NCBI RefSeq assembly: GCF_002891435.1
Contig: NZ_POUC01000011.1
Span: forward strand, 1 to 52,156
DNA: 52,156 bases
Origin: Streptomyces cahuitamycinicus
Lineage (GTDB): Bacteria; Actinomycetota; Actinomycetes; Streptomycetales; Streptomycetaceae
Direction: 5' to 3'
The notes under the pieces were generated by a model, which was not told the origin of the DNA, did not search any database, and saw nothing but the letters and a program-made list of their open reading frames with translations. Numbering within the stretch: the first letter of the stretch is position 1; every line of letters begins with the position of its first letter. This document shows positions 20,198 to 30,773 of the stretch, piece after piece. The position numbers and the translations under genes are program-made.

Positions 20198-23152
20198 ATG
20201 AGACGAAGAGCGAGATCGATCCTCGCCGTCGGCGCGCTCCTGATCGGCGGAGCGAGCTTCGCACCCATCGCCCAGGCACAACCGGGAAGTCCGAACCCGT
20301 CCGACCCGGACGAGGTCAAGGTGTTCCGCGCCGAGGTCACCCAGAAGCAGGTACCCCTGCTGCTGGCCGCCGGCCAGGACGGACACGAGCTGAGTGAGCG
20401 GGTGCCCGAGAAGGGCACCGCGACCGTCGAGGTCTACCTGACGGACCAGCAGGCGAAGAAGCTGGAGAAACAGGGCGTCGGCCTCACCGAGCACGAGATC
20501 TCCGCCCGGGCCGAGGCCCGTGTCGAGGACGCCGCCGAGGGCGTGTTCCGCCCGTACAGCGGCAAGGGCGGCCTGCGGGAGGAACTCCTGCGGACCGCGC
20601 AGGAGAACCCGGGTCTCACCAAGGTCGTCTCCATCGGCAAGACGATCAAGGGCCAGGACATCCTCGCGCTGAAGCTCACCAAGGGCGCGAAGAAGACGAA
20701 GGACGGCTCCAAGCCCTCCGTCCTCTACATGTCCAACCAGCACGCGCGCGAGTGGATCACGCCGGAGATGACCCGGCGCCTGATGCACCACTACCTGGAC
20801 AACTACAAGAAGGACCGGCGCGTCAAGAAGATCGTCGACTCCACCGAACTGTGGTTCCTGCTGTCGGCCAACCCCGACGGCTACGACTACACCTTCGCCG
20901 ACCCCGCCAACCGGCAGTGGCGCAAGAACCTGCGGGACGTCAACGGCGACGGCACCATCACCACCGGCGACGGCGTCGACCTCAACCGCAACTTCGCCTA
21001 CAAGTGGGGCTACGACGACGAGGGCTCGTCCCCCAACCCCACCAGCCAGACCTACCGCGGCGCGGGTCCGAACTCCGAGCCGGAGACCAAGGCCCTGGAC
21101 GCCTTCCAGAAGCGGATCGGCTTCACGTACGGCATCAACTACCACTCCGCCGCCGAACTCCTCCTCTACGGGGTCGGCTGGCAGGTGGCCACGCACACCC
21201 CGGACGACGTCCTGTACGAGGCCCTCGCCGGCACCCCGGACAACTCCGCGATCCCCGGCTACCACCCGCAGCTCTCCTCCGAGCTGTACACCACCAACGG
21301 CGAGGCGGACGGCCACGCGGCGAACGTCAACGGCCTGGCGATGTTCACCCCCGAGATGTCGACCTGCCAGACCGTCTCGGACCTCTACCCCGACGACGAG
21401 TGGAAGGCGGCCGACTGCCAGTCGGTCTTCACCTTCCCGGACGACGAGAAGCTGATCCAGCAGGAGTACGCCAAGAACGTCCCGTTCGCGCTCTCCGTCG
21501 CCGAGTCCGCCGCCCGTCCGGACCGGCCGTCGTCGTCGGTCGGCCTGAACGCCGCCGACTTCACCCCGGCCGCGTTCGGCACGTCGTACTCCCGCGGCGC
21601 CGACCAGGAGGTCTCCGTCGTCGTACGGAAGTCCGTGCGCGACAAGGAGCTCAAGTACCGCGTGAACGGCGGCCGCACCGAGGACATGGCGCTCAAGCCG
21701 TGGAAGGGGGGCGAGACCTACGGCGGTGAGGACAACCTCTACTTCGACGAGTACCGGGCGAAGGTCAAGGACGGTGAGCCGGGCGACAAGGTCGAGGTGT
21801 GGTTCACCGGCGAGGCGAGGAGCGGCAAGAAGGTCTCCAGCGAGCGCTTCACCTACACCGTCGCCGAGCGGCCCCGGGCGAACACCCTCGTGGTAGCCGA
21901 GGAGGGCGCCGCCGCCACGCAGGCACAGACGTACGTGGACGCGCTCAAGGCGAGCGGCCGCAAGGCGGTCGTGTGGGACGTGGCCGAGCAGGGCGTGCCG
22001 GACGCGCTGGGCGTGCTGAGCCACTTCGACACGGCCGTCCACTACACGGGCGCGAGCGTCCCGGGCGTCGCCACCCAGCTCCAGCTGCGGGCCTTCCTCA
22101 ACGAGGGCGGCCGGCTGATCGAGGCCGGTGAGCAGGCCGGCGGCAACGTGGACCTCGGCGGCGGTGTGCTGTCGAACGACTTCAGCCAGTACTACCTGGG
22201 CGCCTACACCCGCACCGCCACGCCCGGGGCCACCGGCTTCACCGGCTCCGGCGAGCTGGGCGGCGTCACGGGCACGCTGGGCGCGGCCCCCGGCAACCCG
22301 CTGGACCGGGCCGGCACCTACAGCGTCACCTCCGACGAACTGGGGACCGACGCGTTCCCGCAGTTCGCGAGCAAGGGCGCCGGGCAGTTCGCCGGCACGG
22401 TCAACCCGTACGGCCCGTACGCGGGATCGTCGATGGCCGCCGCCGTCCACACCGACGACTCCTACAAGCGCCTCACCCGCACCGTGGACCTCACCGGCAC
22501 CCCCGCGGCCGAGAAGCCGACCCTGCGCACCCAGCTCCTCTGGGACACCGAGTCCGGCTACGACCACGCCATCGTCGAGGCCCGCACCGCGGGCGCCGAC
22601 GACTGGACCACCCTTCCCGAGGCGGGCGGCGCCACCGGAACGGCCGTTCCCGCGGAGTGCCAGGCCGGGTTCTACGTCAACGAGCACCCCTGGCTGAAGC
22701 ACTACCTCACCGTGGCGGACGACGGCTGCACCGCGACCGGCACCACCGGCACCTGGAACAGCCTCACCGGAGCCTCCGACGGCTGGCAGCAGGTGAACTT
22801 CGATCTGAGTGCCTACGCCGGCAGGACGGTCGAGGTCTCGATCAGCTACGTCACCGATCCGGGCAGCGGCGGGCACGGCGTCCTCGCCGACGACGCCTCG
22901 CTCGTCGCCGGCGGCACGGCGAAGGAGACCGAGGGATTCGAGACCTCGCTCGGTGCCTGGAAGGTCGCCGGACCGCCCGAGGGCAGCCCGGCCGTCCTCA
23001 AGGACTGGGCACGCACCGGCGCCCTGTTCCAGACGTACGGCGCGGTCACCACGGACGACACCGTGCTGCTGGGCTTCGGCCTGGAGCACGTCACCGCGGC
23101 GGCCGACCGGACGGCACTGATGAGGAAGGCCCTCGCTTCCCTGGACGGGTGA
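20198..23152 (+). CDS. Secreted M14 zinc carboxypeptidase, multidomain
   Basis: A 984-aa protein. The signal peptide MRRRARSILAVGALLIGGAS ends near AQA-QP, so it is exported. The M14 domain (about residues 115-440) has the zinc ligands in NQHAREW (H182, E185) and NYHSAAE (H316), the substrate-binding DLNRNFAYKWGY, and the catalytic Glu in FTPEMSTC (about E386). An insertion with DVNGDGTITTGDGVD looks like a Ca2+-binding loop. The C-terminal ~500 aa contain beta-rich regions and an immune-inhibitor-A-like segment (TLRTQLLWDTESGYDHAIVE... VEVSISYVTDPG, key residues D and Y), suggesting substrate or surface binding. ATG 20198 is chosen with AGGGGGG upstream. It is a single-gene unit between two terminators. 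Confidence 0.92.
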   Translation: MRRRARSILAVGALLIGGASFAPIAQAQPGSPNPSDPDEVKVFRAEVTQKQVPLLLAAGQDGHELSERVPEKGTATVEVYLTDQQAKKLEKQGVGLTEHEISARAEARVEDAAEGVFRPYSGKGGLREELLRTAQENPGLTKVVSIGKTIKGQDILALKLTKGAKKTKDGSKPSVLYMSNQHAREWITPEMTRRLMHHYLDNYKKDRRVKKIVDSTELWFLLSANPDGYDYTFADPANRQWRKNLRDVNGDGTITTGDGVDLNRNFAYKWGYDDEGSSPNPTSQTYRGAGPNSEPETKALDAFQKRIGFTYGINYHSAAELLLYGVGWQVATHTPDDVLYEALAGTPDNSAIPGYHPQLSSELYTTNGEADGHAANVNGLAMFTPEMSTCQTVSDLYPDDEWKAADCQSVFTFPDDEKLIQQEYAKNVPFALSVAESAARPDRPSSSVGLNAADFTPAAFGTSYSRGADQEVSVVVRKSVRDKELKYRVNGGRTEDMALKPWKGGETYGGEDNLYFDEYRAKVKDGEPGDKVEVWFTGEARSGKKVSSERFTYTVAERPRANTLVVAEEGAAATQAQTYVDALKASGRKAVVWDVAEQGVPDALGVLSHFDTAVHYTGASVPGVATQLQLRAFLNEGGRLIEAGEQAGGNVDLGGGVLSNDFSQYYLGAYTRTATPGATGFTGSGELGGVTGTLGAAPGNPLDRAGTYSVTSDELGTDAFPQFASKGAGQFAGTVNPYGPYAGSSMAAAVHTDDSYKRLTRTVDLTGTPAAEKPTLRTQLLWDTESGYDHAIVEARTAGADDWTTLPEAGGATGTAVPAECQAGFYVNEHPWLKHYLTVADDGCTATGTTGTWNSLTGASDGWQQVNFDLSAYAGRTVEVSISYVTDPGSGGHGVLADDASLVAGGTAKETEGFETSLGAWKVAGPPEGSPAVLKDWARTGALFQTYGAVTTDDTVLLGFGLEHVTAAADRTALMRKALASLDG

Positions 23153-23213
23153 CATCCCTGGTCAACGGGGAACTCGTGCGATAGCGAAATCGAGTGGTTC
23201 CGCTTTCGGCCGT

Positions 23214-23251
23214 GGGCGGTCCGTACCCCTACTGGCGGGTACGGACCGCCC
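23214..23251 (+). terminator. Terminator after the carboxypeptidase gene
   Basis: A perfect 15-bp stem, GGGCGGTCCGTACCC with GGGTACGGACCGCCC, closes an 8-base loop, 61 bases after the stop. Confidence 0.9.
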
Positions 23252-23298
23252 TGCCGTGTATGAGGCATCTGAATGTCACTACCAGTGCTTCAGAGAGG

Positions 23299-24387
<1,089 letters not shown>

Positions 24388-24416
24388 TCAACCGAGCAGG
24401 CACGTCCATGTGAGAG

Positions 24417-24456
24417 CAGGGCTCGGGCGGCGCGAGGACGCGCCGTCCGAGCCCTG
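24417..24456 (+). terminator. Hairpin between gap and pgk
   Basis: An 18-bp stem (24417-24434 with 24439-24456, one G-T wobble) closes an AGGA loop. It may be a terminator or a processing/attenuation site that sets the gap to pgk ratio. Confidence 0.85.
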
Positions 24457-24529
24457 ACTCACGTACAGATCAGAGCTGTTCGATCACGAGCACTTTCGAG
24501 CGCTTACGAGCTCTTTCAGGAGTCCCCTC

Positions 24530-25741
24530 ATGAAGACGATCGACGAACTCCTCACCGAAGGGGTAGCGGGCAAGCGGGTCTTCGTCCGCGCCGACCTGAA
24601 CGTGCCGCTGGACGGCACACGCATCACCGACGACGGCCGCATCCGCGCCGTGCTGCCCACGGTCAAGGCCCTCGCCGACGCCGGCGCCCGGGTCGTCGTC
24701 GCCTCCCACCTGGGCCGCCCCAAGGGCGCCCCGGACCCGGCCTTCTCCCTCGCTCCGGCCGCCGCGCGCCTCGGCGAACTCCTCGGGGCGGAGGTCGCCT
24801 TCGCGGCCGACACGGTCGGCGAGTCCGCCCGGACCACCGTCGCCGGCTTGGCCGACGGCCGGGTCGCGGTCGTCGAGAACCTGCGCTTCAACGCCGGTGA
24901 GACCAGCAAGGACGACGCCGAGCGCGGCGCCTTCGCCGACCGGCTCGCCGCCCTCGCGGACGTCTACGTCGGCGACGGCTTCGGCGCGGTGCACCGCAAG
25001 CACGCGTCCGTGTACGACCTCCCGGCCCGGCTGCCGCACTACGCCGGCCACCTCATCGCCACCGAGGTCGGCGTCCTGAAGAAGCTCACCGACGACGTCA
25101 AGCGGCCCTACGCCGTCGTCCTGGGCGGCGCCAAGGTGTCCGACAAGCTCGCGGTCATCGACCAGCTGCTCGGCAAGGCCGACCGCCTGCTCATCGGCGG
25201 CGGCATGGTCTTCACCTTCCTCAAGGCCAAGGGCCACGAGATCGGCTCCTCCCTGGTCCAGGAGGACCAGCTCCCGGTCGTCCGGGAGTACGTCGAGCGC
25301 GCCGAGAAGAACGGCGTCGAGCTGGTCCTGCCCGTGGACGTCGTGGTCGCGCCCGAGTTCCCGGATCTCAAGACCAAGGCGCCGGCCCAGCCCACCACGG
25401 TCGCCGCCGACGCCATGCCGGCCGGCCAGATGGGCCTGGACATCGGCCCCGAGTCCCGCAAGCTGTACGCCTCGAAGATCGCCGACGCCGCCACCGTCTT
25501 CTGGAACGGCCCCATGGGCGTCTTCGAGCACCCCGATTTCGCCGAGGGCACCAAGGCGGTCGCCCAGGCTCTCCTCGACTCCCAGGCCTTCACGGTGGTC
25601 GGTGGCGGCGACTCCGCCGCCGCCGTCCGCATCCTGGGCTTCGACGAGAACGCATTCGGCCACATCTCGACCGGTGGTGGCGCCTCCCTCGAATACCTCG
25701 AGGGCAAGACGCTCCCCGGCCTCGCCGCACTGGAGGACTGA
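24530..25741 (+). CDS. pgk: Phosphoglycerate kinase
   Basis: A 403-aa glycolytic kinase that transfers phosphate from 1,3-bisphosphoglycerate to ADP. The N-terminal domain shows the signature [15 protein letters not shown] (residues about 15-29), [11 protein letters not shown], and [10 protein letters not shown]. The nucleotide domain has [27 protein letters not shown] and the Gly-rich [11 protein letters not shown], and [15 protein letters not shown] near the end. ATG 24530 follows AGGAG. tpiA starts seven bases after the stop, so the two genes are one transcript. Confidence 0.97.
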   Translation: MKTIDELLTEGVAGKRVFVRADLNVPLDGTRITDDGRIRAVLPTVKALADAGARVVVASHLGRPKGAPDPAFSLAPAAARLGELLGAEVAFAADTVGESARTTVAGLADGRVAVVENLRFNAGETSKDDAERGAFADRLAALADVYVGDGFGAVHRKHASVYDLPARLPHYAGHLIATEVGVLKKLTDDVKRPYAVVLGGAKVSDKLAVIDQLLGKADRLLIGGGMVFTFLKAKGHEIGSSLVQEDQLPVVREYVERAEKNGVELVLPVDVVVAPEFPDLKTKAPAQPTTVAADAMPAGQMGLDIGPESRKLYASKIADAATVFWNGPMGVFEHPDFAEGTKAVAQALLDSQAFTVVGGGDSAAAVRILGFDENAFGHISTGGGASLEYLEGKTLPGLAALED

Positions 25742-25747
25742 CCCCAT

Positions 25748-26524
25748 ATGAGCACGCGCACGCCGCTGATGGCGGGCAACTGGAAGATGAACCTCAACCA
25801 CCTCGAGGCCATCGCCCACGTCCAGAAGCTCGCCTTCGCCCTGGCCGACAAGGACTACGAGGCCGTCGAGGTCGCCGTCCTGCCGCCCTTCACCGATCTG
25901 CGCTCCGTGCAGACCCTGGTCGACGGCGACAAGCTCAAGATCAAGTACGGCGCCCAGGACATCTCGGCGCACGACAGCGGTGCCTTCACCGGCGAGATCT
26001 CCGGCCCCATGCTGGCCAAGCTGAAGTGCACGTTCGTCGCCATCGGCCACAGCGAGCGCCGCCAGTACCACGCCGAGACCGACGAGCTGGTGAACGCCAA
26101 GGTCAAGGCCGCCTACAAGCACGGCCTGACCCCGATCCTGTGCGTCGGCGAGGAGCTGGAGGTCCGCGAGGCGGGCAACCACGTCTCCCACACCCTCGCC
26201 CAGGTCGAGGGCGGTCTGAAGGACCTCCCCGCCGAGCAGGCCGAGACCGTCGTGATCGCCTACGAGCCCGTTTGGGCCATCGGCACCGGCAAGGTCTGCG
26301 GCGCCGAGGACGCCCAGGAGGTCTGCGCGGCGATCCGCGGCAAGATCGCCGAGCTGTACTCGCAGGACCTGGCCGACAAGATCCGCATCCAGTACGGCGG
26401 CTCGGTCAAGGCGGGCAACGTCGCGGAGATCATGGCCCAGGCCGACATCGACGGTGCCCTGGTCGGCGGCGCCTCGCTCGACGCGGACGAGTTCGTCAAG
26501 ATCGTGCGCTTCCGCGACCAGTGA
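25748..26524 (+). CDS. tpiA: Triosephosphate isomerase
   Basis: A 258-aa TIM barrel that interconverts dihydroxyacetone phosphate and glyceraldehyde-3-phosphate. The catalytic residues are visible: Asn11 and Lys13 in MAGNWKMN, His in AIGHSERRQ, and Glu in [14 protein letters not shown], which also begins the flexible lid. The phosphate-binding YGGSVKAGN and [14 protein letters not shown] complete the fold. The start lies seven bases after pgk with only CCCCAT before it, so translation is probably coupled to pgk. Gene order gap-pgk-tpiA-secG is the usual actinobacterial arrangement. Confidence 0.97.
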   Translation: MSTRTPLMAGNWKMNLNHLEAIAHVQKLAFALADKDYEAVEVAVLPPFTDLRSVQTLVDGDKLKIKYGAQDISAHDSGAFTGEISGPMLAKLKCTFVAIGHSERRQYHAETDELVNAKVKAAYKHGLTPILCVGEELEVREAGNHVSHTLAQVEGGLKDLPAEQAETVVIAYEPVWAIGTGKVCGAEDAQEVCAAIRGKIAELYSQDLADKIRIQYGGSVKAGNVAEIMAQADIDGALVGGASLDADEFVKIVRFRDQ

Positions 26525-26665
26525 GCCGAAGGGGCGCGGCCGGTATCGAGAGGACGAGCACGCTGAGGCCTGATGCGCTGAGCACGGTCGGCCTCTCGAC
26601 ACCGTCTCGGAGCGCCCCGTAGGCGACCCGGTAAACAGCGAGTATGCGGTAGCGGCGATCCGTCG

Positions 26666-26701
26666 TACCCTTGCGGGGTCCAGCGCTGTGCTGGGCCCCG
26701 C
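26666..26701 (+). promoter_or_regulatory. secG leader: -10-like box and hairpin
   Basis: TACCCT (26666-26671) fits TANNNT. It is followed by an imperfect hairpin, GCGGGG-T-CCAGC with GCTGG-G-CCCCGC (26673-26701). The hairpin could alternatively end the pgk-tpiA transcript. Confidence 0.4.
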
Positions 26702-26735
26702 GTCGTCATCCGAATCCGAGGAAGTTGGTCCAGCC

Positions 26736-26972
26736 GTGGTTTTGGGGTTCTCGATCGCCCTGATCGTCTTCAGCCTGCTGCTGATGCTGCTGGTGCTGAT
26801 GCACAAGGGGAAGGGCGGCGGCCTCTCCGACATGTTCGGCGGTGGCATGCAGTCCTCCGTCGGCGGCTCCTCGGTCGCCGAGCGGAACCTCGACCGGATC
26901 ACCGTCGTGATCGGTCTGCTGTGGTTCGCGTGCATCATCGTGCTCGGCATCCTGATGAAGGTGAACAACTGA
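26736..26972 (+). CDS. secG: Preprotein translocase subunit SecG
   Basis: A 78-aa membrane protein of the SecYEG translocon. Two transmembrane helices (VVLGFSIALIVFSLLLMLLV and VVIGLLWFACIIVLGILM) flank the conserved cytoplasmic Gly-rich loop MHKGKGGGLSDMFGGGM. GTG 26736 is chosen as the only start that gives the normal SecG N-terminus; GAGGAAG lies 11 bases upstream. It follows tpiA by 211 bases, as in other actinobacteria. Confidence 0.94.
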   Translation: MVLGFSIALIVFSLLLMLLVLMHKGKGGGLSDMFGGGMQSSVGGSSVAERNLDRITVVIGLLWFACIIVLGILMKVNN

Positions 26973-26990
26973 CCGAGCCGCAATCCGCAC

Positions 26991-27016
26991 GGAACCCGTA
27001 CGTAAGGCCCCATGTT
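26991..27016 (+). promoter_or_regulatory. SigR-type promoter-like site before the RbpA paralogue
   Basis: GGAAC (26991-26995) and GTT (27014-27016) are separated by exactly 18 bases. The disulfide-stress sigma factor SigR of Streptomyces uses GGAAT-N18/19-GTT. The site lies just after secG and about 165 bases before the next start. Confidence 0.5.
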
Positions 27017-27110
27017 CGGTACGCGCAGCTGAGCGCGGCCTATCATGGGGCTTGCGTCTAGGTGTGAGGGTTGTAACTCCAATCACTGGACGCGCGTTGG
27101 GCCTTACGTA
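26999..27110. repeat. 12-bp inverted repeat across the rbpA-paralogue leader
   Basis: TACGTAAGGCCC (26999-27010) is perfectly complementary to GGGCCTTACGTA (27099-27110), 88 bases apart. In RNA this would close a long stem-loop in the leader. Confidence 0.75.
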
Positions 27111-27180
27111 GACTGAGGCGCTCGCAGCGAAGCGGAACGCCGACTCGCTTCGCGGCACCATCACGCAGGGAGTTACGACC

Positions 27181-27516
27181 GTGGCAAGTGGCAACGCGAT
27201 CCGGGGAAGCCGGGTCGGGGCGGGGCCGATGGGCGAGGCCGAGCGCGGCGAGTCCGCGCCGCGGCTGCGCATCTCCTTCTGGTGCTCCAACGGACACGAG
27301 ACCCAGCCGAGCTTCGCCAGCGACGCGCAGGTGCCCGATACCTGGGACTGTCCCCGCTGCGGCTTTCCGGCAGGCCAGGACCGGGACAACCCCCCGGACC
27401 CGCCGCGCACCGAGCCCTACAAGACGCACCTGGCGTATGTGCGTGAGCGGCGCAGCGACGCTGACGGCGAGGCCATCCTCGCCGAGGCTCTCGCCAAACT
27501 GCGGGGCGAGATCTAG
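27181..27516 (+). CDS. RbpA-type RNA polymerase-binding protein
   Basis: A 111-aa protein of the RbpA family, which binds sigma factor and RNA polymerase and stabilises the open complex in actinobacteria. The N-terminal AIRGSRVGAGPM matches the RbpA basic segment. The zinc site is CSNGH (about residues 35-39) with WDCPRC (about residues 55-60), as in the Streptomyces Cys/His type. The PYKTHLAYVRERRSDADGEAILAEAL tail matches the RTHWDMLxERR sigma-interaction domain. Streptomyces has two copies; this sequence next to secG looks like the second, more divergent one, so I give no symbol. GTG 27181 has AGGGAG upstream. A SigR-like promoter and a long inverted repeat precede it. Confidence 0.85.
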   Translation: MASGNAIRGSRVGAGPMGEAERGESAPRLRISFWCSNGHETQPSFASDAQVPDTWDCPRCGFPAGQDRDNPPDPPRTEPYKTHLAYVRERRSDADGEAILAEALAKLRGEI

Positions 27517-27525
27517 AAGTCGAAA

Positions 27526-27555
27526 CCGGCCGGGCACCAGCAGGTGCCCGGCCGG
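27526..27555 (+). terminator. Terminator after the RbpA paralogue
   Basis: CCGGCCGGGCACC and GGTGCCCGGCCGG form a perfect 13-bp stem with an AGCA loop, nine bases after the stop. Confidence 0.9.
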
Positions 27556-27689
27556 AGCTGCTTCCCCGCCGTCACCGCCGGCCGGTCGTCAGCCAGTGGC
27601 AGAGCCACGACCACCGGAACCCGCTACGAGTATCAATGTCAGTGGTGCCCTCTACGGTTTGTGCATCGGACGAACCATGAGGGGGAGCG

Positions 27690-28958
27690 GTGGCGACGGT
27701 CGAGGTGGGGAGCAGTGCTCCGCCCGCGTGGCGCGGGGGCTTCGGGCGGCTGTGGAGTGCCGCCGTGCTGTCCAGCTTCGGCGACGCGCTGCGGACGGCC
27801 GCACTGCCCCTGCTGGCCGTCACCCTGACCGACGATCCGCTGCTCATCGCCTCCGTCACGGCCTGCGGCTATCTGCCCTGGATCGTCTTCGGCCTGCTCG
27901 GCGGGGCCGTCGCCGACCGGGTGGACCAGCGGCGGGCCATGTGGATGGCAGACGCGTTACGCGGGCTGCTGGTCGCCGCCTTCGCGGTCGCCGTCGCGCT
28001 CGGACACGCCTCGATCGGTCTACTCATCGTGCTGGCCGTCGCCCTCACCACCCTGCAGACCCTCTTCGACAACGCTGCCACGGCGCTGCTGCCCACCCTG
28101 GTCGACCGAGGCGCGCTCGGCAGCGCCAACGCCCGGCTGATGACCGGCCAGCGCATCGCCGGCGGTCTGCTCGGCGGGCCCGTCGTGCCCCTGTTGCTGG
28201 CATCCGGGGCGGCCGTGCCGTTCGCGGCCGACGCCGTGACCTACCTCCTGGCCGCCGCGTTGATCGCCTCCCTGCCGGCCGCCGAGTCCGGCCGGAAGCC
28301 CAGACCGGCGGGCAGCACACTGCGCCGGGAGATCGCGGAGGGCCTGCGCACCCTCTGGCACGACCGCGCCCTGCGCGCCCTGTGCGCCGCCACGGCCCTG
28401 TGCAACATCGGCATGGGCACCCTGATCGCCCTGCTGGTCGTCCTCGTCACCGACTGGCTCCGGGCGGGCCCCGCGGGCTATGCGGCGGCAGGCACCGCCT
28501 TCACGCTGGGCAGCCTGGCCGGGGGAGTGGTGAACGGCCGGCTGGTGGCGCGGCTCGGCCGGCTCCGGTCGGTGCTGCTCGCCGGCTCGGTGCAGACCGC
28601 GCTGCTCGTCGTGATGGGCACCGTACGCAGCCTGGCCGTGCTGGTGGGCGCGCTGGCCGTCTTCGGGCTCCTGGGCATGGTGTGGAACGTCAACACCACG
28701 ACCCTCATGCAGGAGCGCAGCCCCGCCGGGCTCCTGGGCCGGGTCAGCTCGGCCTTCCGGACGCTGGCCTTCGCCGGAGTGCCCCTCGGCGCCCTGCTGG
28801 GCGGTGCCGTCGCCGCCGCCCGGGGGCCGCACACCCCACCCCTGCTCACGGCCGCCTTCTTCGCCCTCGCCGTCATCGCACTGATACCGGTGCGCCAGGT
28901 GAACGTATCTGTTGCCGAGCCGGAGGACGGCGCCACGACAGCCGATGTCACGCGCTGA
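27690..28958 (+). CDS. MFS transporter (drug efflux type)
   Basis: A 422-aa membrane protein with about twelve hydrophobic segments. Loop 2-3 carries the MFS motif GGAVADRVDQRRAMWMADALRG (key residues G-x3-D-R-x2-RR), and the N-terminal helix has LSSFGDALRTAALPL, typical of the enterobactin/macrolide-type exporters of the MFS. The substrate cannot be read from the sequence. GTG 27690 follows GGGGGAG. It stands between the RbpA paralogue terminator and pgi and ends 69 bases before the pgi start, so some read-through into pgi is possible. Confidence 0.87.
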   Translation: MATVEVGSSAPPAWRGGFGRLWSAAVLSSFGDALRTAALPLLAVTLTDDPLLIASVTACGYLPWIVFGLLGGAVADRVDQRRAMWMADALRGLLVAAFAVAVALGHASIGLLIVLAVALTTLQTLFDNAATALLPTLVDRGALGSANARLMTGQRIAGGLLGGPVVPLLLASGAAVPFAADAVTYLLAAALIASLPAAESGRKPRPAGSTLRREIAEGLRTLWHDRALRALCAATALCNIGMGTLIALLVVLVTDWLRAGPAGYAAAGTAFTLGSLAGGVVNGRLVARLGRLRSVLLAGSVQTALLVVMGTVRSLAVLVGALAVFGLLGMVWNVNTTTLMQERSPAGLLGRVSSAFRTLAFAGVPLGALLGGAVAAARGPHTPPLLTAAFFALAVIALIPVRQVNVSVAEPEDGATTADVTR

Positions 28959-29027
28959 TCAACTAGGTTGGGACCGGCAGCGGGGCAGGGTACGCAGGCA
29001 GGACAGGAAAGAAGGCTGAACTCCGAG

Positions 29028-30680
29028 ATGAACGCAGACGGCCGTACCAGGCTCAACCAGACACCCGAGTGGACGGCGCTGGCCAAGCACCGCGAGGAGC
29101 TGGGCGACATCCGGCTGCGCGAGCTGTTCGCCGCCGACTCCGGCCGCGGCACCGCGTACACCCTCCGGGTCGGAGATCTGTACGTCGACTACTCCAAGCA
29201 CCTCGTCACCGACGACACCCTGCGGCTGCTGCGTGAACTGGCCGCCGCCACCGATGTCTTCGGGCTGCGGGACGCCATGTTCCGCGGCGAGAAGATCAAC
29301 ACCACCGAGGACCGGGCCGTGCTGCACACCGCGCTGCGCGCCCCGCGCGACGCCGTGATCGAGGTCGACGGCGAGAACGTCGTCCCCGGCGTGCACGCGG
29401 TGCTCGACAAGATGGCCGCCTTCGCGGACCGGGTGCGTTCGGGTGAGTGGACCGGACACACCGGCAAGCGGATCCGGAACGTCGTCAACGTCGGCATCGG
29501 CGGCTCCGACCTCGGCCCGGCGATGGCCTACGAGGTGCTGCGGGCCTTCACCGACCGGGCGCTGACGGTGCGTTTCGTGTCGAACGTGGACGGGGCCGAC
29601 CTGCACGAGGCGGTACGGGACCTGGACCCGGCGGAGACGCTGTTCGTCATCGCCTCCAAGACCTTCACCACCATCGAGACGGTCACCAACGCGATGTCGG
29701 CGCGCTCCTGGCTGCTGGCCGCGCTGGGTGACGACGACGCCGTCGCCAGGCACTTCGTCGCACTGTCGACGAACGCGGAGAAGGTCGCCGAGTTCGGCAT
29801 CGACGTCGACAACATGTTCGAGTTCTGGGACTGGGTCGGCGGCCGCTACTCCTACGACTCCGCGATCGGCCTGGCCTTGATGATCGCCATCGGCCCGGAC
29901 TGCTTCCGGGAGATGCTCGACGGCTTCCGCATCGTCGACGACCACTTCCGGACCGCGCCCGCCGAGTCCAACGTGCCGCTGCTGCTGGGCCTGCTGGGCA
30001 TCTGGTACGGCAACTTCCACGACGCCCAGTCGCACGCGGTGCTGCCCTACAGCCACTACCTGTCCAAGTTCACCGCCTACCTCCAGCAGCTCGACATGGA
30101 GTCCAACGGCAAGTCCGTGGACCGCGACGGGAACCCGGTGGACTGGCAGACCGGGCCGGTGGTGTGGGGCACGCCGGGCACCAACGGGCAGCACGCCTAC
30201 TACCAGCTCATCCACCAGGGCACCAAGCTCATCCCGGCGGACTTCATCGGCTTCGCCCGGCCGGTCGCCGAGTTGAGCGAACAGCTGAAGGCGCAGCACG
30301 ACCTGCTGATGGCCAACTTCTTCGCCCAGACGCAGGCGCTGGCCTTCGGCAAGACGCCCGAGGAGGTGCGGGCCGAGGGCGTGCCGCAGGAGCTGGTGCC
30401 GCACAAGACGTTCCAGGGCAACCACCCGACGACCACGATCCTCGCGCCCGAGCTGACCCCGTCGGTCCTCGGCCAGCTGGTCGCCCTCTACGAGCACAAG
30501 GTGTTCGTGCAGGGCGCGGTCTGGAACATCGACTCCTTCGACCAGTGGGGCGTCGAGCTCGGCAAGGTCCTCGCCAAGCGCGTCGAGCCCGCGCTGACGG
30601 AGGGTGCCGAGGTCGAGGGCCTGGACGCGTCGACCACGGCGCTGGTCGCCACCTACCGGGAGCTGCGCGGCCGGCAGTGA
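29028..30680 (+). CDS. pgi: Glucose-6-phosphate isomerase
   Basis: A 550-aa enzyme that interconverts glucose-6-phosphate and fructose-6-phosphate, linking the nearby glycolytic and pentose phosphate genes. Sugar-isomerase signatures are intact: [20 protein letters not shown] (residues about 150-169), [36 protein letters not shown] with the catalytic Glu, and [16 protein letters not shown] with the catalytic His. The C-terminal [19 protein letters not shown] holds the active-site Lys. ATG 29028 gives [20 protein letters not shown] lies about 12 bases upstream. A hairpin terminator follows. Confidence 0.97.
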   Translation: MNADGRTRLNQTPEWTALAKHREELGDIRLRELFAADSGRGTAYTLRVGDLYVDYSKHLVTDDTLRLLRELAAATDVFGLRDAMFRGEKINTTEDRAVLHTALRAPRDAVIEVDGENVVPGVHAVLDKMAAFADRVRSGEWTGHTGKRIRNVVNVGIGGSDLGPAMAYEVLRAFTDRALTVRFVSNVDGADLHEAVRDLDPAETLFVIASKTFTTIETVTNAMSARSWLLAALGDDDAVARHFVALSTNAEKVAEFGIDVDNMFEFWDWVGGRYSYDSAIGLALMIAIGPDCFREMLDGFRIVDDHFRTAPAESNVPLLLGLLGIWYGNFHDAQSHAVLPYSHYLSKFTAYLQQLDMESNGKSVDRDGNPVDWQTGPVVWGTPGTNGQHAYYQLIHQGTKLIPADFIGFARPVAELSEQLKAQHDLLMANFFAQTQALAFGKTPEEVRAEGVPQELVPHKTFQGNHPTTTILAPELTPSVLGQLVALYEHKVFVQGAVWNIDSFDQWGVELGKVLAKRVEPALTEGAEVEGLDASTTALVATYRELRGRQ

Positions 30681-30690
30681 CGAGAGCCGG

Positions 30691-30728
30691 ACGGGAAGGC
30701 GGGCGGCAGCGCGCCGTCCGCTTCCCGT
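30691..30728 (+). terminator. Terminator after pgi
   Basis: ACGGGAAG(G)CGGGCGGC pairs with GCCGTCCGCTTCCCGT, with one bulged G, one wobble and an AGCGC loop. Confidence 0.75.
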
Positions 30729-30773
30729 AGACTCCCGGACGATCATCACGGCGAGTGCTCGGGGGAGCGCGAA

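Noticed and set aside
20186..23155. 989-codon open frame antisense to the M14 carboxypeptidase
   Set aside because: Same cause; composition is artificial and no ribosome-binding site or motif is seen.
28968..29027. Longer N-terminus of pgi
   Set aside because: The upstream codons give no conserved sequence and ATG 29028 yields the normal 550-aa enzyme.
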